A stretch of 64,000 nucleotides of DNA from Verrucomicrobiota bacterium (GTDB lineage: Bacteria > Verrucomicrobiota > Verrucomicrobiia > Opitutales > Opitutaceae). Made by a program: the position numbers and the translations under genes. How positions within the stretch are numbered: position 1 is the stretch's first letter; every line of letters starts with the position of its first letter. The stretch spans positions 124,001 through 188,000 of the forward strand of contig JADKHC010000007.1 of NCBI GenBank assembly GCA_016721945.1, given 5' to 3'. The notes beneath the pieces are model-generated. The model was not told the DNA's origin. It saw only the letters and a list, made by a program, of their open reading frames with translations, and ran no database searches. This document shows positions 43,819 through 52,313 of the stretch, piece by piece.

Positions 43819-44739
43819 ATGAGCGAAGCAATCCCTGTTATACTCTTCGCCTACGCGAGGCCTATCCACCTTGCTAGGGTTTTGGCGTGTTTGCGTGAGA
43901 ATATGGTGCCGTTGATCTATGTGTTTGCGGATGGGGCTAAGGATGCGACCGACAGAATAGCGGTAAATGAATCACGTGCGCTATTACATGCTGTCGATTG
44001 GGCTGAGCTGCGGCTCGTCACGCGTTCGGCAAACATGGGGCTCGGAGCAAATGTGCTCGATGGGGTGTCGAAGATCTCGGAGCAGCATGAGGCGTTTATA
44101 GTTTGGGAGGATGATCTGGTTTGTGCACCAAGCACGTATTTCTGGCTATGCGAAGCTTTACGGTACTATTCCATGGACGAGAGGGTGATGAGTATCACCG
44201 GATGGACGCATCCTCGCGTAACTCCGGCGGGAGTTACGACTGAACCCTATTTTGATGGCCGAGCTGAGTGTTGGGTGTGGGGTACTTGGGCTCGAAGTTG
44301 GCGTGGCATGGAGGGAGAGACGGCATTGGTTAAGATGGCGTTGGCCGCCGCAGGTGGCTTAAAACCCGATGCATACGGCTCGGATTTGCCTGCGATGGCC
44401 TACGACGAGAAGCGTAAAAATATTTGGGCTGTTCGTTGGTTGTATCATCATATGCAGCACGGTGGTCTTTGCCTGCGTCCACCCTGGAGTATGGTCGATC
44501 ATATTGGGGAAGACGCGATTGCAACAAACTGTTCAGATTCGGGGTGGATGAAGCAGCTTTCGCTATGTGATGCGCCGCAGGTCCCGTCGGTTTGGCCCAA
44601 GGTTGAAGAGAATCCTCAGTGTGCAAGGTTGTGGCGGAAGGTAGCGAGCTCCCCCGGGGTTATGCAGAGAATAAAAGCTTACTGGCGTCAGTTGCTCGTA
44701 AGGTGGCTGAACTATTATAACCGTCTGAATGGCATCTGA
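43819..44739 (+). CDS. Glycosyltransferase (GT-A type, GT2-like)
   Basis: 306 residues. The N-terminus IPVILFAYARPIHLARVL with VFADGAKD is a nucleotide-binding GT-A start, and FIVWEDDLVCAPSTYFWLC carries the acidic metal-binding motif. RAECWVWGTWARSW and VRWLYHHMQHGGLCLRPPWS are typical of a group of transferases seen in O-antigen clusters. A good ribosome site (GAGGA) precedes the ATG, 4 bases after the previous gene. The donor and acceptor are unknown. Confidence 0.78.
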   Translation: MSEAIPVILFAYARPIHLARVLACLRENMVPLIYVFADGAKDATDRIAVNESRALLHAVDWAELRLVTRSANMGLGANVLDGVSKISEQHEAFIVWEDDLVCAPSTYFWLCEALRYYSMDERVMSITGWTHPRVTPAGVTTEPYFDGRAECWVWGTWARSWRGMEGETALVKMALAAAGGLKPDAYGSDLPAMAYDEKRKNIWAVRWLYHHMQHGGLCLRPPWSMVDHIGEDAIATNCSDSGWMKQLSLCDAPQVPSVWPKVEENPQCARLWRKVASSPGVMQRIKAYWRQLLVRWLNYYNRLNGI

Positions 44740-45874
44740 GAATACATCATATTTGAGTAACGCAACAGGTGGCTACTATCCGATGCTCGATGGGATGCGA
44801 GCGCTGGCCGTATCCACGGTGCTTATTGGTCATTTAGTGCCTGTACAATGGCTACAAAAGCTCGTTGCATATGGTGATATTGGCGTAGTAGCATTTTTCG
44901 TTCTAAGTGGCTATTTGATAACAGGCATCTTGCTGAGGCTTCGTGATGAGACAGGTGTCTCACTCATTTCAAAGGTGCGGGGCTTTTTTATACGTCGTAG
45001 TTTACGTATTTTCCCGATCTACTATATAACACTTCTAGCTCTTTTGGGATGGGGGTATCAGCCTGTTTGCGATAATGCATTCCGGCTACTTACATACAGT
45101 CTAAATATTCCAGGGCTCCCGCCCGCTCAAGCGCTCGGACAGGCGTCTCATTTTTGGTCACTCCATGTCGAAGAACAATTCTACCTTGTGTGGCCGTTTA
45201 TTGTACTACTGAGCTCGTCACGACTTTTACATGGGTTGTTGTTACTGTGTATCTCGGGTGGGCTAATGTTCAAGATGCTTGGGCCGATCTTACAGCTGCC
45301 GTTTAATCCTTTCAGGCCACTGCTTGGCTGCATAGATTCCCTTGGGTTGGGTGCCTTGTTGGCATTTTATCAATACACAGACTCCTATCGTCAACGGTTT
45401 CTGCCATTTTTATTAACAATCTCTAGTTTGTCTATGCCTGCCTTTTTGTTGCTTACAATTATTAGGTTTGTATTGAATATTGATCCTTGGTATGGCAGTA
45501 ATTACTATCTTGGGATTGCGATGTTTTTGGCGTTAGGCCTTAGCTCGGTTGCGCTATTGCAATATAGTACGGGGGGCGGGCAGGATGGGTGGTTCGCTCG
45601 CCTTCTCATTAATCCATTAATGCGGTATATTGGCTCTATTAGCTATGGTATTTATGTGTACCATTTCTTTGCCCCGCTGGTTGTGAGGCGCTTGCCCTTA
45701 GCGGTAGTGCCATTTGGTAGTGGATATATTCTGGTGCGGACCTTACTGGAGCTGGGTTTTTCAGTAGGTGTTGCGGCACTTTCTTTTCGCATCATTGAAC
45801 GCCCCATACTAGCATTCAAAAATCGGATTGCGCCCTCTGGATCGACCAAGATGCGCGGAGTCATTGCTGCCTGA
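44729..45874 (+). CDS. Acyltransferase family 3 (OafA-like) membrane protein
   Basis: 381 residues with about ten hydrophobic helices. Family motifs are MLDGMRALAVSTVLIGHL (with the active His), FFVLSGYLITGILL, FFIRRSLRIFPIYYI and HFWSLHVEEQFYLVWP. Such proteins acetylate (or otherwise acylate) sugars of O-antigen or exopolysaccharide at the inner membrane. No SGNH domain follows, so it is the short form. It overlaps the previous gene by 11 bases and converges with the radical SAM gene, with a 14-base overlap. Confidence 0.93.
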   Translation: MASENTSYLSNATGGYYPMLDGMRALAVSTVLIGHLVPVQWLQKLVAYGDIGVVAFFVLSGYLITGILLRLRDETGVSLISKVRGFFIRRSLRIFPIYYITLLALLGWGYQPVCDNAFRLLTYSLNIPGLPPAQALGQASHFWSLHVEEQFYLVWPFIVLLSSSRLLHGLLLLCISGGLMFKMLGPILQLPFNPFRPLLGCIDSLGLGALLAFYQYTDSYRQRFLPFLLTISSLSMPAFLLLTIIRFVLNIDPWYGSNYYLGIAMFLALGLSSVALLQYSTGGGQDGWFARLLINPLMRYIGSISYGIYVYHFFAPLVVRRLPLAVVPFGSGYILVRTLLELGFSVGVAALSFRIIERPILAFKNRIAPSGSTKMRGVIAA

Positions 45875-46895
45875 TTTTAGCGGCGATTTTGATGGCGTAT
45901 TTTGTGAGGTTGGAGAATGAGAGCTTTTCTAAATTCAGGCTTAGTAGTGTTATCCGCTGGCGGATGGAGGGGCGATAGAAGGATGGGCGCTTTAGGGCGG
46001 TATTGAGATAGTATGCAAGTCCCGAGCGTATGCATCCTCCGCAGACTGGTTGATATCGTTTTTTATTCAACGTTACGTTCAGGTTGTCGGTGTTTGCGTT
46101 GCCGCAGGCGTAGTCGGGGTGATCTCTTGCGATTTGGCAGCAGGTGACGACTTGTCCGTTCTCATCAATATTTAGGTAGTCGTTTTGTGGACATCGGTAC
46201 CTTGTCTTGGGTGCACTGCGTAAAACCTGATGTACCCCTTCGAGGGTAAATAGATCTCGTTCTGCGGCAGCACGACGATCAGGGGCTAGTGTCCCTTTGA
46301 TATAGTCGTTGATTTCCCACCAATGATTTAGAATAGCGAAATAAGGATTAAATCGGATTCGACGATCATCTGCGAAACTTTCGCAGGTCTTCATTTCATC
46401 GACGTTGAAACGGTAAACGTGATATGAAATAGAGAATCGGCCTTTATAACCATGCTGACGGCATTCACGGATAATGCGATCGATGTTTGATATGATCTCG
46501 TGAAATTTGAAGCCGTGAATGCGGTCATATGCTTCTTGGGAGAACCCGGGCATAGAGAATATCATATGATCAAGATTGCGGACGAAATCGTAATTAATCG
46601 TCGGTATCCTTGAGGCATTTGTGCTGATGGCGTAGCGTAATCCAAGATCGTTGATGACCCCTATGATTTCTCCGAGCTTGGGGTTAAGCGTTGGCTCGCC
46701 CCAGTTGTAGAGACTAATTACGGTTTTATCGCATATAATATTTTTCGCGAGCAGTCTATATAGAACATCTCGGAATAGTTCTGGAGAGACAAAACGAGCC
46801 TTGTCTGGACGTTGGACACCGGAGTGACAATAGGAGCAGCGTGCGTTGCAGAAGCCGGAAATCTCGAAGTATACAGAATGGTAGTTGCTGCGCAT
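45861..46895 (-). CDS. Radical SAM protein with SPASM-like C-terminus
   Basis: 344 residues. The N-terminal EISGFCNARCSYCHSGVQ holds the radical SAM cluster motif (CxxxCxxC), followed by ISLYNWGEPTLNP and LRYAISTNASRI. The C-terminal part has RCPQNDYLNIDENGQVV, TCCQIARD, ACGNANTDNLN and CGGCIRSGLA, a SPASM-like set of cysteines for an auxiliary cluster. It lies on the opposite strand to the surrounding glycan genes. A sugar or peptide modification is possible; similar proteins occur in polysaccharide clusters, but their reactions are mostly unknown. Confidence 0.87.
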   Translation of the reverse strand: MRSNYHSVYFEISGFCNARCSYCHSGVQRPDKARFVSPELFRDVLYRLLAKNIICDKTVISLYNWGEPTLNPKLGEIIGVINDLGLRYAISTNASRIPTINYDFVRNLDHMIFSMPGFSQEAYDRIHGFKFHEIISNIDRIIRECRQHGYKGRFSISYHVYRFNVDEMKTCESFADDRRIRFNPYFAILNHWWEINDYIKGTLAPDRRAAAERDLFTLEGVHQVLRSAPKTRYRCPQNDYLNIDENGQVVTCCQIARDHPDYACGNANTDNLNVTLNKKRYQPVCGGCIRSGLAYYLNTALKRPSFYRPSIRQRITLLSLNLEKLSFSNLTKYAIKIAAKIRQQ

Positions 46896-47071
46896 CGTGC
46901 ATGGGTGGTTTTGAGGCGAACTGCGTTGGTTTGTGGAGTCGCAGTATCCATGATAATAAGGCGCTGATTAGGGCCCTCGGCAAGTTTCCTCGCGGTTTAT
47001 GCGGAAATTGCCTGTTGTGGGGCGAAGACGAGATACGGCTCTTGCGTTCAATTGCTGTGGTTGCGAGAAAA

Positions 47072-47884
47072 ATGGCCATGCTGGCTGTCTCTGCATACCG
47101 AAGTATTCTGCGTAGGTTTTTGCCTTTGGCTGTTATTGAGTGTTTTCGTTCAATTCAGAGACGGCGGGCTTTTGCTGGAGATTTTAGCTCTTGGGGTGAG
47201 GCTCGGGCGGCTTCGAAAGGGTACGATGATGCTGCAGTCTTAGCCCGAGTAGTTGCTGCTACCCGGGCGGTGGTAGAGGGCCAGGCGCTTTGGGATCGAG
47301 ATGGGGCTGTCTTTACTGCTCCTGAATATAACATGTCGCTCTTGTCGGTATTAAAAAAAATCGCACAGGCTGAGGACGGACGACTTGATCTGGTTGATTT
47401 TGGTGGGGCGCTTGGTAGCACGTGGCGTCAGCATCGGGCTTTGTTGAGCGATTTGGGGTCAGTGCATTGGAGAGTTGTTGAGCAGCCGCATTACGTTGCT
47501 TCGGGTAAGCAATTTACGGATAATGTACTGAGCTTCCACCCTGCCTTACAGGATGCACTTTCACTAGGCGCAAATACTGTTTTGCTTTCCGGCGTACTTG
47601 CATATCTTGAGCGTCCTCATCAGCTGATTGAGGATCTAGTTAGGCTGCGTGTGCGGCATATAATTATAGATAGGACGTCTTTTGCAGTGAATGGTCGCGC
47701 GCGTTTGACGGTACAGAGGGTTCCTGCGGGGCTTGGCGGTGGAAGCTACCCATGCTGGCATTTTGATCAGCGCCGTCTGCTGGAGCCTTTGACTGGCCTG
47801 TACCGGCTCGAAACTGGGTGGAGATCTTTCGAGGATTTTGGTCCACGTGTAGAGTTTCTTGGTTTCTACTTCACCCGTACATGA
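47072..47884 (+). CDS. Putative methyltransferase, TIGR04325-like
   Basis: 270 residues from ATG 47072; a longer in-frame extension would overlap the divergent radical SAM gene and is unlikely. FSSWGEARAASKGYDDAAVL near the N-terminus and LVDFGGALGSTWRQHR, followed by VHWRVVEQPHYVASG, match the TIGR04325 group of putative methyltransferases of polysaccharide and leptospiral LPS clusters. The Gly-rich motif I is in unusual form (DFGGALG). Its stop overlaps the next start (ATGA). Confidence 0.8.
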   Translation: MAMLAVSAYRSILRRFLPLAVIECFRSIQRRRAFAGDFSSWGEARAASKGYDDAAVLARVVAATRAVVEGQALWDRDGAVFTAPEYNMSLLSVLKKIAQAEDGRLDLVDFGGALGSTWRQHRALLSDLGSVHWRVVEQPHYVASGKQFTDNVLSFHPALQDALSLGANTVLLSGVLAYLERPHQLIEDLVRLRVRHIIIDRTSFAVNGRARLTVQRVPAGLGGGSYPCWHFDQRRLLEPLTGLYRLETGWRSFEDFGPRVEFLGFYFTRT

Positions 47885-48666
47885 GAGATCGCCCCAATAT
47901 TTTTCGTGCTCGTTGGCAGCAAGAGCTCTTCGATCCGACCTGGCTTGGTCTGTTGATCAATCCGTTCTACTTTGCGCGTCGAGGTTTGGTAAAGGCCCTG
48001 CGTCCATTGCTCGGCAATCTCCGGGGTGACGTGCTAGATGTAGGCTGTGGGCGGAAGCCGTACCGGCATTTCGTGAATGCTGCGCGTTATGTAGGAGTCG
48101 ATCTAGATACGCCCGAGCTCCGTAAACTCGATGCGGCGGACATCTTTTACGATGGGAAGCAGATTCCTGTGGAGGCGGAGAGTTTTGATGCAGTGGTATG
48201 CTCGCAGGTGTTCGAACATGTTTTTACACCCGCTGAATTTCTTAGAGAGCTACACCGTGTGCTTCGTACAGGAGGTCAACTTGTGCTGACCACGCCTTTT
48301 GTTTGGGACGAGCACTCGCAACCTTATGACTTTGGCCGTTATTCTTCTTTCGGGCTCCGACGGGTGTTGGAGGATGCTGGTTTTGAAATTATAACTCAAT
48401 ATAAGACCTGTGCCGATGGCAGGGCCTTAGTACAGTTAGCTGCGGCTTATTTGTATAAACTTGTTTCATTGCGGAATAATAGGTTGGCCATGGTGGTAAG
48501 GGTGCTTCTGATTGCTCCACTTAATGTCTTTGGGGGCATTGTTGCTTTTCTCCTTCCCGCTAATCCGGATCTATACCTTGATAATGTTGTGCTCGTTCGC
48601 AAACCCAAGTTGAAATCCACGCCTGTGGTTCAAGATGGCGGTTCGGCAGGCAAGGAGGGGCTATGA
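47881..48666 (+). CDS. Class I SAM-dependent methyltransferase
   Basis: 261 residues. Motif I is GDVLDVGCGRKPYRHFV, motif II YVGVDLDTPELR, then FDAVVCSQVFEHVFTP, REFLREL-type helices and VLRTGGQLVLTTPFVWDEH. A hydrophobic C-terminal stretch (about residues 215-240) may attach it to the membrane. The substrate is probably a sugar or lipid-linked sugar, from context. The ATG overlaps the previous stop and the stop overlaps the next start. Confidence 0.88.
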   Translation: MRDRPNIFRARWQQELFDPTWLGLLINPFYFARRGLVKALRPLLGNLRGDVLDVGCGRKPYRHFVNAARYVGVDLDTPELRKLDAADIFYDGKQIPVEAESFDAVVCSQVFEHVFTPAEFLRELHRVLRTGGQLVLTTPFVWDEHSQPYDFGRYSSFGLRRVLEDAGFEIITQYKTCADGRALVQLAAAYLYKLVSLRNNRLAMVVRVLLIAPLNVFGGIVAFLLPANPDLYLDNVVLVRKPKLKSTPVVQDGGSAGKEGL

Positions 48667-49598
48667 GTCTTATTGATCGGATATTGACCGAACCTGAATT
48701 TCAATCTGCTCCTCCTGTATTGGTGGATGTTGGTGCGGCAGGTGGAGTCTCGCATACGTGGGAACGGATTGCGCGCTATTCCATTGCGGTTGCTTTTGAG
48801 CCAGATGCACGCGAATCGGCTCCATTGACTGGTGCGCAACGAAAATTCAAACGCTGGATTTATGTGCCAGCGGTTGTGACCGACAGTCCTTCCGATAGTG
48901 ACACTGCTGTTTTCTACCTTACGCGCTCGCCGCAGTGTTCAAGCACGCTACGGCCTTGCACCGACGCTTTGCAGCGCTGGGCTTTTGCCGATTTATTCGA
49001 TGTGATTGGTCAGCGGGAGATTCCTGCTACGACGCTGCAGTCAGTCCTGCAGTCTCATGGACTTCCCGGCTTGGATTGGCTTAAGTGCGATACTCAAGGC
49101 ACTGATTTCAGGTTGTTCATGGGGCTGCCCGCTGAGATTCGCCGCCGCGTGCTTGCGGTGGAGTTTGAGCCTGGGCTGATCGACGCATACGAGAGTGAGG
49201 ATACATTCTCGCAAATATTAGGGTGCATGCGCAGTGAACCTTATTTGCTGGCAGAGTGCGTTCTGCAGAAAACGCCATTGGCTTGTGCGAAGTGGAAGCA
49301 CTCTCAGTGGTATCGGCGGTTGGCGCCGACGCACCCAGGCTGGGGAAATCTTCGTTACCTGCGCACAACGGGGTCACCTACGGAAACTTTGGATCGGCGA
49401 TCCATGCTCCTACTATGGGTGCTTGCTACGTTGCAGGGGCATTTCGCCCACGCTCATAACGTAGCGGAAGAGGGAGTGGATCGTTTCGAAGGGGGGATTT
49501 TTCTAAAAATGCAGAAAGCCAGTTTGCGGCAGTTAAGATTGGCCATGGCGGTGAGAGTACCGGTTTGGATATTGCAGCGGCTCCTCTTGCGCGGATGA
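48663..49598 (+). CDS. FkbM-type methyltransferase (divergent)
   Basis: 311 residues. VLVDVGAAGGVSHTW is motif I, VAFEPDARESAPLTG the acidic strand, and LDWLKCDTQGTDFRLFMGL stands where FkbM proteins have LDIEG, with Cys-Asp-Thr-Gln in its place; AVEFEPGLIDAY follows. The extra C-terminal 100 residues include a hydrophobic end. It is probably a sugar methyltransferase. Both ends are ATGA overlaps. Confidence 0.8.
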   Translation: MSLIDRILTEPEFQSAPPVLVDVGAAGGVSHTWERIARYSIAVAFEPDARESAPLTGAQRKFKRWIYVPAVVTDSPSDSDTAVFYLTRSPQCSSTLRPCTDALQRWAFADLFDVIGQREIPATTLQSVLQSHGLPGLDWLKCDTQGTDFRLFMGLPAEIRRRVLAVEFEPGLIDAYESEDTFSQILGCMRSEPYLLAECVLQKTPLACAKWKHSQWYRRLAPTHPGWGNLRYLRTTGSPTETLDRRSMLLLWVLATLQGHFAHAHNVAEEGVDRFEGGIFLKMQKASLRQLRLAMAVRVPVWILQRLLLRG

Positions 49599-50662
49599 AA
49601 GCCGAACATTTTTGCACCTATTTCGATCAAGGTTTTTTACCCCAGGGCGTGGCGTTGTGGCGGTCGTTGGTTCGGCAAGACCCAATGGCCGTGCTTTGGG
49701 TTTTGGCTCTCGACGATTTCACCGCTGATGTACTGAGGCGTTTTGATGAACCGGGTTTACGAGTGGTAGCTCTTGCGGAAGTTGAGGCTGGAGACGAAGC
49801 CTTGGCTTCAGCGAAGGCGAACCGCTCACGTATTGAATACTATTTTACGCTCTCACCCAGTTGGCCATTGTGGTTGCTCCGCACCAAGCAGGATCTTGAT
49901 CGGTTGACCTATATTGATGCGGATATGTTTTTCTTTTCGTCGCCAAGGGCGATCTTTGAAGAATTAGGAGAGGGCAGTATTTTGCAGTGCGCTCATAATT
50001 TCCCGCCGTTCCTAAGACATTACGAAAAGCACGGACGGTTTAATGTTGGAGTGCTGAGTTGGCGGCGCGATATCGATGGGTTGGCCTGCTTGGAATGGTG
50101 GCGTGAGCGTTGTCTTGAGTGGTGCTACGACCGCCTCGAGCCTGATCGTTATGCAGACCAAAAGTACCTCGAGCAATGGTTTCAACGTTTTGCAGGAGTG
50201 ATTCAGTGCAGTCATCCCGGAATAAATTTGGCACCATGGAACTGGATGAATCACAAGTATGCGCTAGCCCGAGAAGATGCTTTAAAGGTTTTGGTTGATG
50301 GGCGGCCTTTGATACTATTCCACTTCGCCCGTTTTCGATCAATTTACGGCAATCGTTGGTGGCGGTCGGGGCAGGCTGATTATGGTGTTATGCCGTTGCG
50401 CCTACGTGGGCTTATATACGGAGCCTATTGGCGGGCGCTCACGGAAGCTGAGATTGAGATTCTGAAGTTGGAGCCGACTTGGAAACCTGCTTCGCGAAGA
50501 TTACGTCTTAATCGGAGCTTCTGGAGAGAGTTACCCCTGAGGCTGGTTTTTGGAAGCGACTGGCTGAGGATAGGGAGCCAGTTTTATTCATTTCGGTTGG
50601 GCCTCGGGCGTTATTCAGGCCGTGCACTTGCAGTCTTACGGATCATTTTTTTGCGCAAATAG
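49595..50662 (+). CDS. Putative nucleotide-diphospho-sugar transferase (GT-A)
   Basis: 355 residues from the ATG overlapping the previous stop. CTYFDQGFLPQGVALWRSL is the start of a GT8-like GT-A fold, and RLTYIDADMFFFSSP carries the DxD metal motif. RFNVGVLSWRRD, YADQKYLEQWFQRF, INLAPWNWMNHKYA and ILFHFARF fit this group of transferases from O-antigen clusters. The 3' end overlaps the convergent GT2 gene by 52 bases. Confidence 0.82.
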   Translation: MKAEHFCTYFDQGFLPQGVALWRSLVRQDPMAVLWVLALDDFTADVLRRFDEPGLRVVALAEVEAGDEALASAKANRSRIEYYFTLSPSWPLWLLRTKQDLDRLTYIDADMFFFSSPRAIFEELGEGSILQCAHNFPPFLRHYEKHGRFNVGVLSWRRDIDGLACLEWWRERCLEWCYDRLEPDRYADQKYLEQWFQRFAGVIQCSHPGINLAPWNWMNHKYALAREDALKVLVDGRPLILFHFARFRSIYGNRWWRSGQADYGVMPLRLRGLIYGAYWRALTEAEIEILKLEPTWKPASRRLRLNRSFWRELPLRLVFGSDWLRIGSQFYSFRLGLGRYSGRALAVLRIIFLRK

Positions 50663-51354
50663 CGCGCGATGGATAGCGAATCCCATGGTAGACAGCGCCA
50701 AGTGTTGAGATGGCGGTGCCTCACTTGTATTTCCTCGCGATAGTTGTCCCAGTCTCCTCTGTCGCTTATTCCACCGGCATTACATTGAGCGATGTAGATC
50801 GAAAGTGGTTTAGGGCGTACTCCGGCCAGCCAAAGGCGTAGGTTGAAGTCGTAGTCGGCTTGAATCCGCAACGATTCGTCAAAGTGCATATTGTCAAATA
50901 ACGAGCGATGGTAGAAACTCGCTTGGTGGTGAAGGAAGTTTCGGTAGTAGATGTTAGGCTTGTATGGAGCAGACCAGATGCGTCCGTCCGTGTATTTAGC
51001 CTCGCCGGTAAGTATGCCCTGCTGGGTCATTCCTATTTGGGCTTGTACTTGGGCAAGTACATCGGATGAAGCTAGCCGATCATCCGCTCCAAGGAAAACG
51101 AACCAATCGCCTCGGGCCAATTTGGTTCCTTTGTTCATTGCCTCATAGGCGCTGTGATCTGGCTCACAGAGTACGGTTATGTCCGGAGATTTTTGGGCTA
51201 GCAGCCATGGTATGGTTCCATCGTCGGAATTGCCGTCAATGACAACAACCTCGACAGAGACGGCTGATTGCTCAGACACACTCTGTAATGCGTGCTGAAT
51301 GGCTGGTCCGGGATTCCGGCTGGCGATTATTACACTGAATGTCGGGTGAGGCAT
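50611..51354 (-). CDS. Family 2 glycosyltransferase
   Basis: 247 residues from the ATG at 51354; the GT2 start FSVIIASRNPGPAIQHALQ follows at once. VVVIDGNSDDGTIPWL, AYEAMNKGTKLARGDWFVFL with the metal motif in GADDRL, and FLHHQASFYHRSLF match WcaA/WbbD-like transferases. It is a single minus-strand gene whose 3' end lies inside the end of the previous gene and whose start is 26 bases from the divergent rhamnosyltransferase-like gene. Confidence 0.9.
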   Translation of the reverse strand: MPHPTFSVIIASRNPGPAIQHALQSVSEQSAVSVEVVVIDGNSDDGTIPWLLAQKSPDITVLCEPDHSAYEAMNKGTKLARGDWFVFLGADDRLASSDVLAQVQAQIGMTQQGILTGEAKYTDGRIWSAPYKPNIYYRNFLHHQASFYHRSLFDNMHFDESLRIQADYDFNLRLWLAGVRPKPLSIYIAQCNAGGISDRGDWDNYREEIQVRHRHLNTWRCLPWDSLSIARYLRKKMIRKTASARPE

Positions 51355-51380
51355 TGCGTCAGCGCAAAGACTCCGACTAG

Positions 51381-52313
51381 GTGTTGTGGGTGTCCACACT
51401 GAACACCGTGTCATTTCTCTCTGTTATCATTGTCGCTTGGCGATCGCGTGAAGAAATCATGGCTTGCGTGAGATCGATTCCCTGTGAAATGGGAGGGCGT
51501 TCGGTTGAGGTGATTGTGGTGGATAATTCGCTCAATGCCGATGGTACTGGCGATTGGTTGCGGCGGGAGGCTCCGCAGGTGCGTTACTTGTTGCCGTCTG
51601 AGAATCTTGGGTTTGGGCGTGGCAATAATCTCGGGTTTAGCGAAAGCACTGGCGGTTGCGTGTTATTTCTCAATCCCGACACAATCTGCAATGAGGTTGC
51701 TCTTGCGCATTGTGTTGCTCGGGTCCGGAGCGAGCTGGATATCGGGCTTATCTCGCCAAAGTTGGTACTAGCCGATGGTTCTATGGATTTGGCTTGCCGC
51801 CGTTCTATCCCGACGATCTGGGATGGATTATGTCGGGGTAGCGGTCTGGCTGCACGGTTTCCGAAGACGAAGATGTTTTCCGGATACAACCTTACACATC
51901 TTCCTGAGGAGGGCACGTATGAAGTCGGAGCGATCAACGGGGCGTTCATGTTGGGGCGCCGTGAAGTATTCGAGAAATTAGCTGAACCAAGGCCGCACGG
52001 AATCTTTGACGAACAGTTTTTCATGTACGGCGACGATTTGGATCTATGCATCCGTGTCGTGAGGGCTGGCTACAAGATCGTCTATGATGGCCGTGTAAAA
52101 ATCACGCACCTCAAAGGGCAGAGTGTGGCGAAGGATTATGAAAGAATGGCAGTAGCGATTTTTGACGCCAACCGGGATGTATATTTAAAGAATTTCAATC
52201 CACATGGTTCGTGGATGGTGCGGTGGAAATATACCGCTACATTTGGGCTTTGGAAACGGGTGGCCTTATTGCGGGCGAAACTCCGTGGGCACCGAAAGGT
52301 CCGTCCAGTATGA
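51381..52313 (+). CDS. Family 2 glycosyltransferase, rhamnosyltransferase (WbbL)-like
   Basis: Up to 310 residues. FLSVIIVAWRSREEIMACV, VIVVDNSLNADGTGDWL, ENLGFGRGNNLGFSE, CVLFLNPDTICNEVAL and VGAINGAFMLGRREVFEKL with FFMYGDDLDLCIRV are the hallmarks of WbbL-type rhamnosyltransferases. There is no ATG at the N-terminus: GTG codons at 51381, 51390 or 51408 could start it, so the first few residues are uncertain. Its stop overlaps the next start (ATGA). Confidence 0.9.
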   Translation: MLWVSTLNTVSFLSVIIVAWRSREEIMACVRSIPCEMGGRSVEVIVVDNSLNADGTGDWLRREAPQVRYLLPSENLGFGRGNNLGFSESTGGCVLFLNPDTICNEVALAHCVARVRSELDIGLISPKLVLADGSMDLACRRSIPTIWDGLCRGSGLAARFPKTKMFSGYNLTHLPEEGTYEVGAINGAFMLGRREVFEKLAEPRPHGIFDEQFFMYGDDLDLCIRVVRAGYKIVYDGRVKITHLKGQSVAKDYERMAVAIFDANRDVYLKNFNPHGSWMVRWKYTATFGLWKRVALLRAKLRGHRKVRPV

